A stretch of DNA of 61,284 bases from positions 1 to 61,284 of the forward strand of contig CAJVXY010000017.1 of the NCBI GenBank assembly GCA_913009895.1, read 5' to 3'. Positions 60,730-61,284 of this stretch are shown here, piece after piece. A program made the translations under genes and the position numbers. Source of the DNA: an uncultured Acidiferrobacteraceae bacterium (GTDB lineage: Bacteria; Pseudomonadota; Gammaproteobacteria; Acidiferrobacterales; SZUA-150). The first letter of the stretch is position 1; every line of letters begins with the position of its first letter. The notes below the pieces were generated by a model, which ran no database searches, was not told the origin of the DNA, and was given only the letters and a program-made list of their open reading frames with translations.

Positions 60730-60972
60730 GCTCATGCTGTATCAGTAGACTAAATGGTCAAGAACAAAAGCAAAACAAAAGGGTCAAACAAAAGCAAAGA
60801 ACAAAAGGAACAAAAGAAGGAACAAAAGAGAAGAACAAAAGAGGAAGAACAAAAAGAACAAAAGGGTCAACAAAAGGGTCAGAGTCGATTGAAATACTTA
60901 CATTAAGCAAAACTCCCCGGCCCTTTTGATTTTATTAGAATCAGTAAGTGCTAATTCTCCTGATTATAAATG
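60730..60972. other. Gap with a purine-rich repeat tract; no gene seen
   Basis: Between the PD-(D/E)XK-like gene and the gene fragment on the minus strand there are 243 bases without a supported gene. The left part is the AACAAAAG repeat. Just after it comes GGGTCAGAGTCGATTGAAAT, a sequence that reminds me of ones found beside REP-associated transposase genes, although none is present here. CCCCGGCCCTTTTGATTTT near 60914-60932 is not a convincing hairpin. Confidence 0.5.
60763..60876 (+). repeat. Degenerate AACAAAAG repeat tract
   Basis: Ten copies of ACAAAAG (one with an extra A) fall within 114 bases, usually as AACAAAAG and separated by 3-9 purine-rich bases; GGGTCA is interspersed three times (60781, 60864, 60876). 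Copies are irregularly spaced and the strand is almost pure purine plus C. No coding frame of note crosses it. It may be a replication-slippage product or an assembly effect near the contig end. Confidence 0.75.
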
Positions 60973-61136
60973 TCAGGATGGTTTGAACTGTTGAATCGCC
61001 AGGCGTAGTGTTTTTAACGTCACATGATTATGTATTTTTCCATACCGCAACAAAACATAATAATCTGTTATTATATTAACCGCAGTTGCCCATTCCGGTT
61101 TTGCCGTTTTTACCCTGGCGGCAAACGACAACGGCC
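60973..61136 (-). CDS. C-terminal fragment of a DUF4129/TgpA-like transglutaminase-family protein
   Basis: A minus-strand frame ends at TGA (60973-60975). The roughly 53 genuine residues include PLSFAARVKTAKPEWATAV, ITDYYVLLRYGK and LRLAIQQFKPS. The pattern of P..FA.RV, then I...Y..LRYG, then L...I..F.P is that of the DUF4129 C-terminal domain found at the end of TgpA-type membrane transglutaminases. Upstream sequence is lost because the assembly runs into an adapter at 61137, so the fragment is an artefactual truncation, not a pseudogene. Confidence 0.55.
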
Positions 61137-61202
61137 AGATCGGAAGAGCACACGTCTGAACTCCAGTCACACTGATATATCTCGTATGCCGTCTTCTGCT
61201 TG
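61137..61202 (+). other. Illumina TruSeq adapter read-through (not genomic)
   Basis: The segment starts AGATCGGAAGAGCACACGTC and ends GTATGCCGTCTTCTGCTTG, the two halves of the Illumina TruSeq index adapter, with ACTGATAT in the index position (60s of the adapter, at about 61171-61178). Genomic sequence therefore stops at 61136. Long reading frames that cross it give well-known database contaminants and are not listed as genes. Confidence 0.98.
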
Positions 61203-61284
61203 AAAAAAAAAAAATAACATAAAAAAAAAAAAAAATAAACAATATAAAACAAACACAAAGGGAAAATACATTAAACCTACGAAA
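61203..61284 (+). other. Poly-A sequencing tail beyond the adapter (not genomic)
   Basis: After the adapter the sequence is nearly all A with scattered other bases to the end of the window. This is the usual signal when a sequencer reads past the end of a short fragment. It should be trimmed together with the adapter. Confidence 0.95.

Noticed and set aside
60763..60876. CRISPR array
   Set aside because: The repeat is only 7-8 bases with 3-9 base gaps, far too short for repeats and spacers, and no cas gene is present.
60973..61258. Minus-strand ORFs of 60-89 residues running through the adapter
   Set aside because: Their N-terminal halves are translated adapter and poly-A; only the part from 60973 to 61136 is genomic and is listed as a fragment.

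Overview
The window is the replication-origin neighbourhood of a gammaproteobacterial chromosome, and it looks like one end of a metagenomic or draft contig. The gamma assignment rests on gene order: dnaA-dnaN-recF-gyrB with rpmH-rnpA-yidD-yidC-mnmE running the other way, def-fmt-rsmB-DUF4390-ntrYX-trkAH divergent from LysM-dprA-smg-topA, and apaH-apaG. No rRNA or tRNA gene was seen. The last ~150 bases are not genomic: an Illumina adapter runs into a poly-A tail.

Layout. 1-1.1 kb: tail of an unidentified gene with a clear terminator, then an AT-rich orphan ORF. 1.1-15.6 kb: TCA-cycle genes on the minus strand in two blocks, sucCD and sucA-sucB-lpdA. Between them lie a LemA/M48 protease pair, a His/Met-rich exported protein divergent from an OmpR-type two-component system, and a DUF1499 membrane protein. 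15.7-26.6 kb (minus): acetolactate synthase, a DsbA-like oxidoreductase, mpl, a lipoprotein, mltA, topA, smg, dprA and a LysM protein. 26.8-36.7 kb (plus): def, fmt, rsmB, DUF4390, ntrY, ntrX, trkA, trkH. 36.8-39.6 kb (minus): three tandem LpxL/HtrB-family acyltransferases. 39.8-44.5 kb (plus): a methyltransferase and the SAM cycle genes metK, ahcY and metF, with an SAH riboswitch directly ahead of ahcY. 44.5-49 kb: a 558-base gap with a possible 28-residue membrane peptide, then pip, apaH, apaG and a flavin disulfide reductase. 49-59.4 kb: the origin block. 59.5-61.1 kb: two accessory ORFs (one with a PD-(D/E)XK-like motif), an AACAAAAG repeat tract and the C-terminus of a DUF4129-type protein, cut by the adapter.

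Most of the window is well-known housekeeping. The points that stand out are: two parS-like palindromes inside recF, each encoding the same FHVEQ peptide; a dnaA-dnaN gap built like an origin with a 17-bp perfect inverted repeat; an NtrX-like regulator without the GAFTGA loop and with Asn for the Walker B Asp; and a candidate metal-responsive module (sensor with a periplasmic His/Met cluster, divergent His/Met-rich protein, four GTTACA half-sites between them). I found no convincing evidence of a wholly new multi-gene system; the His/Met module and the short accessory region at the right end are the best places to look.
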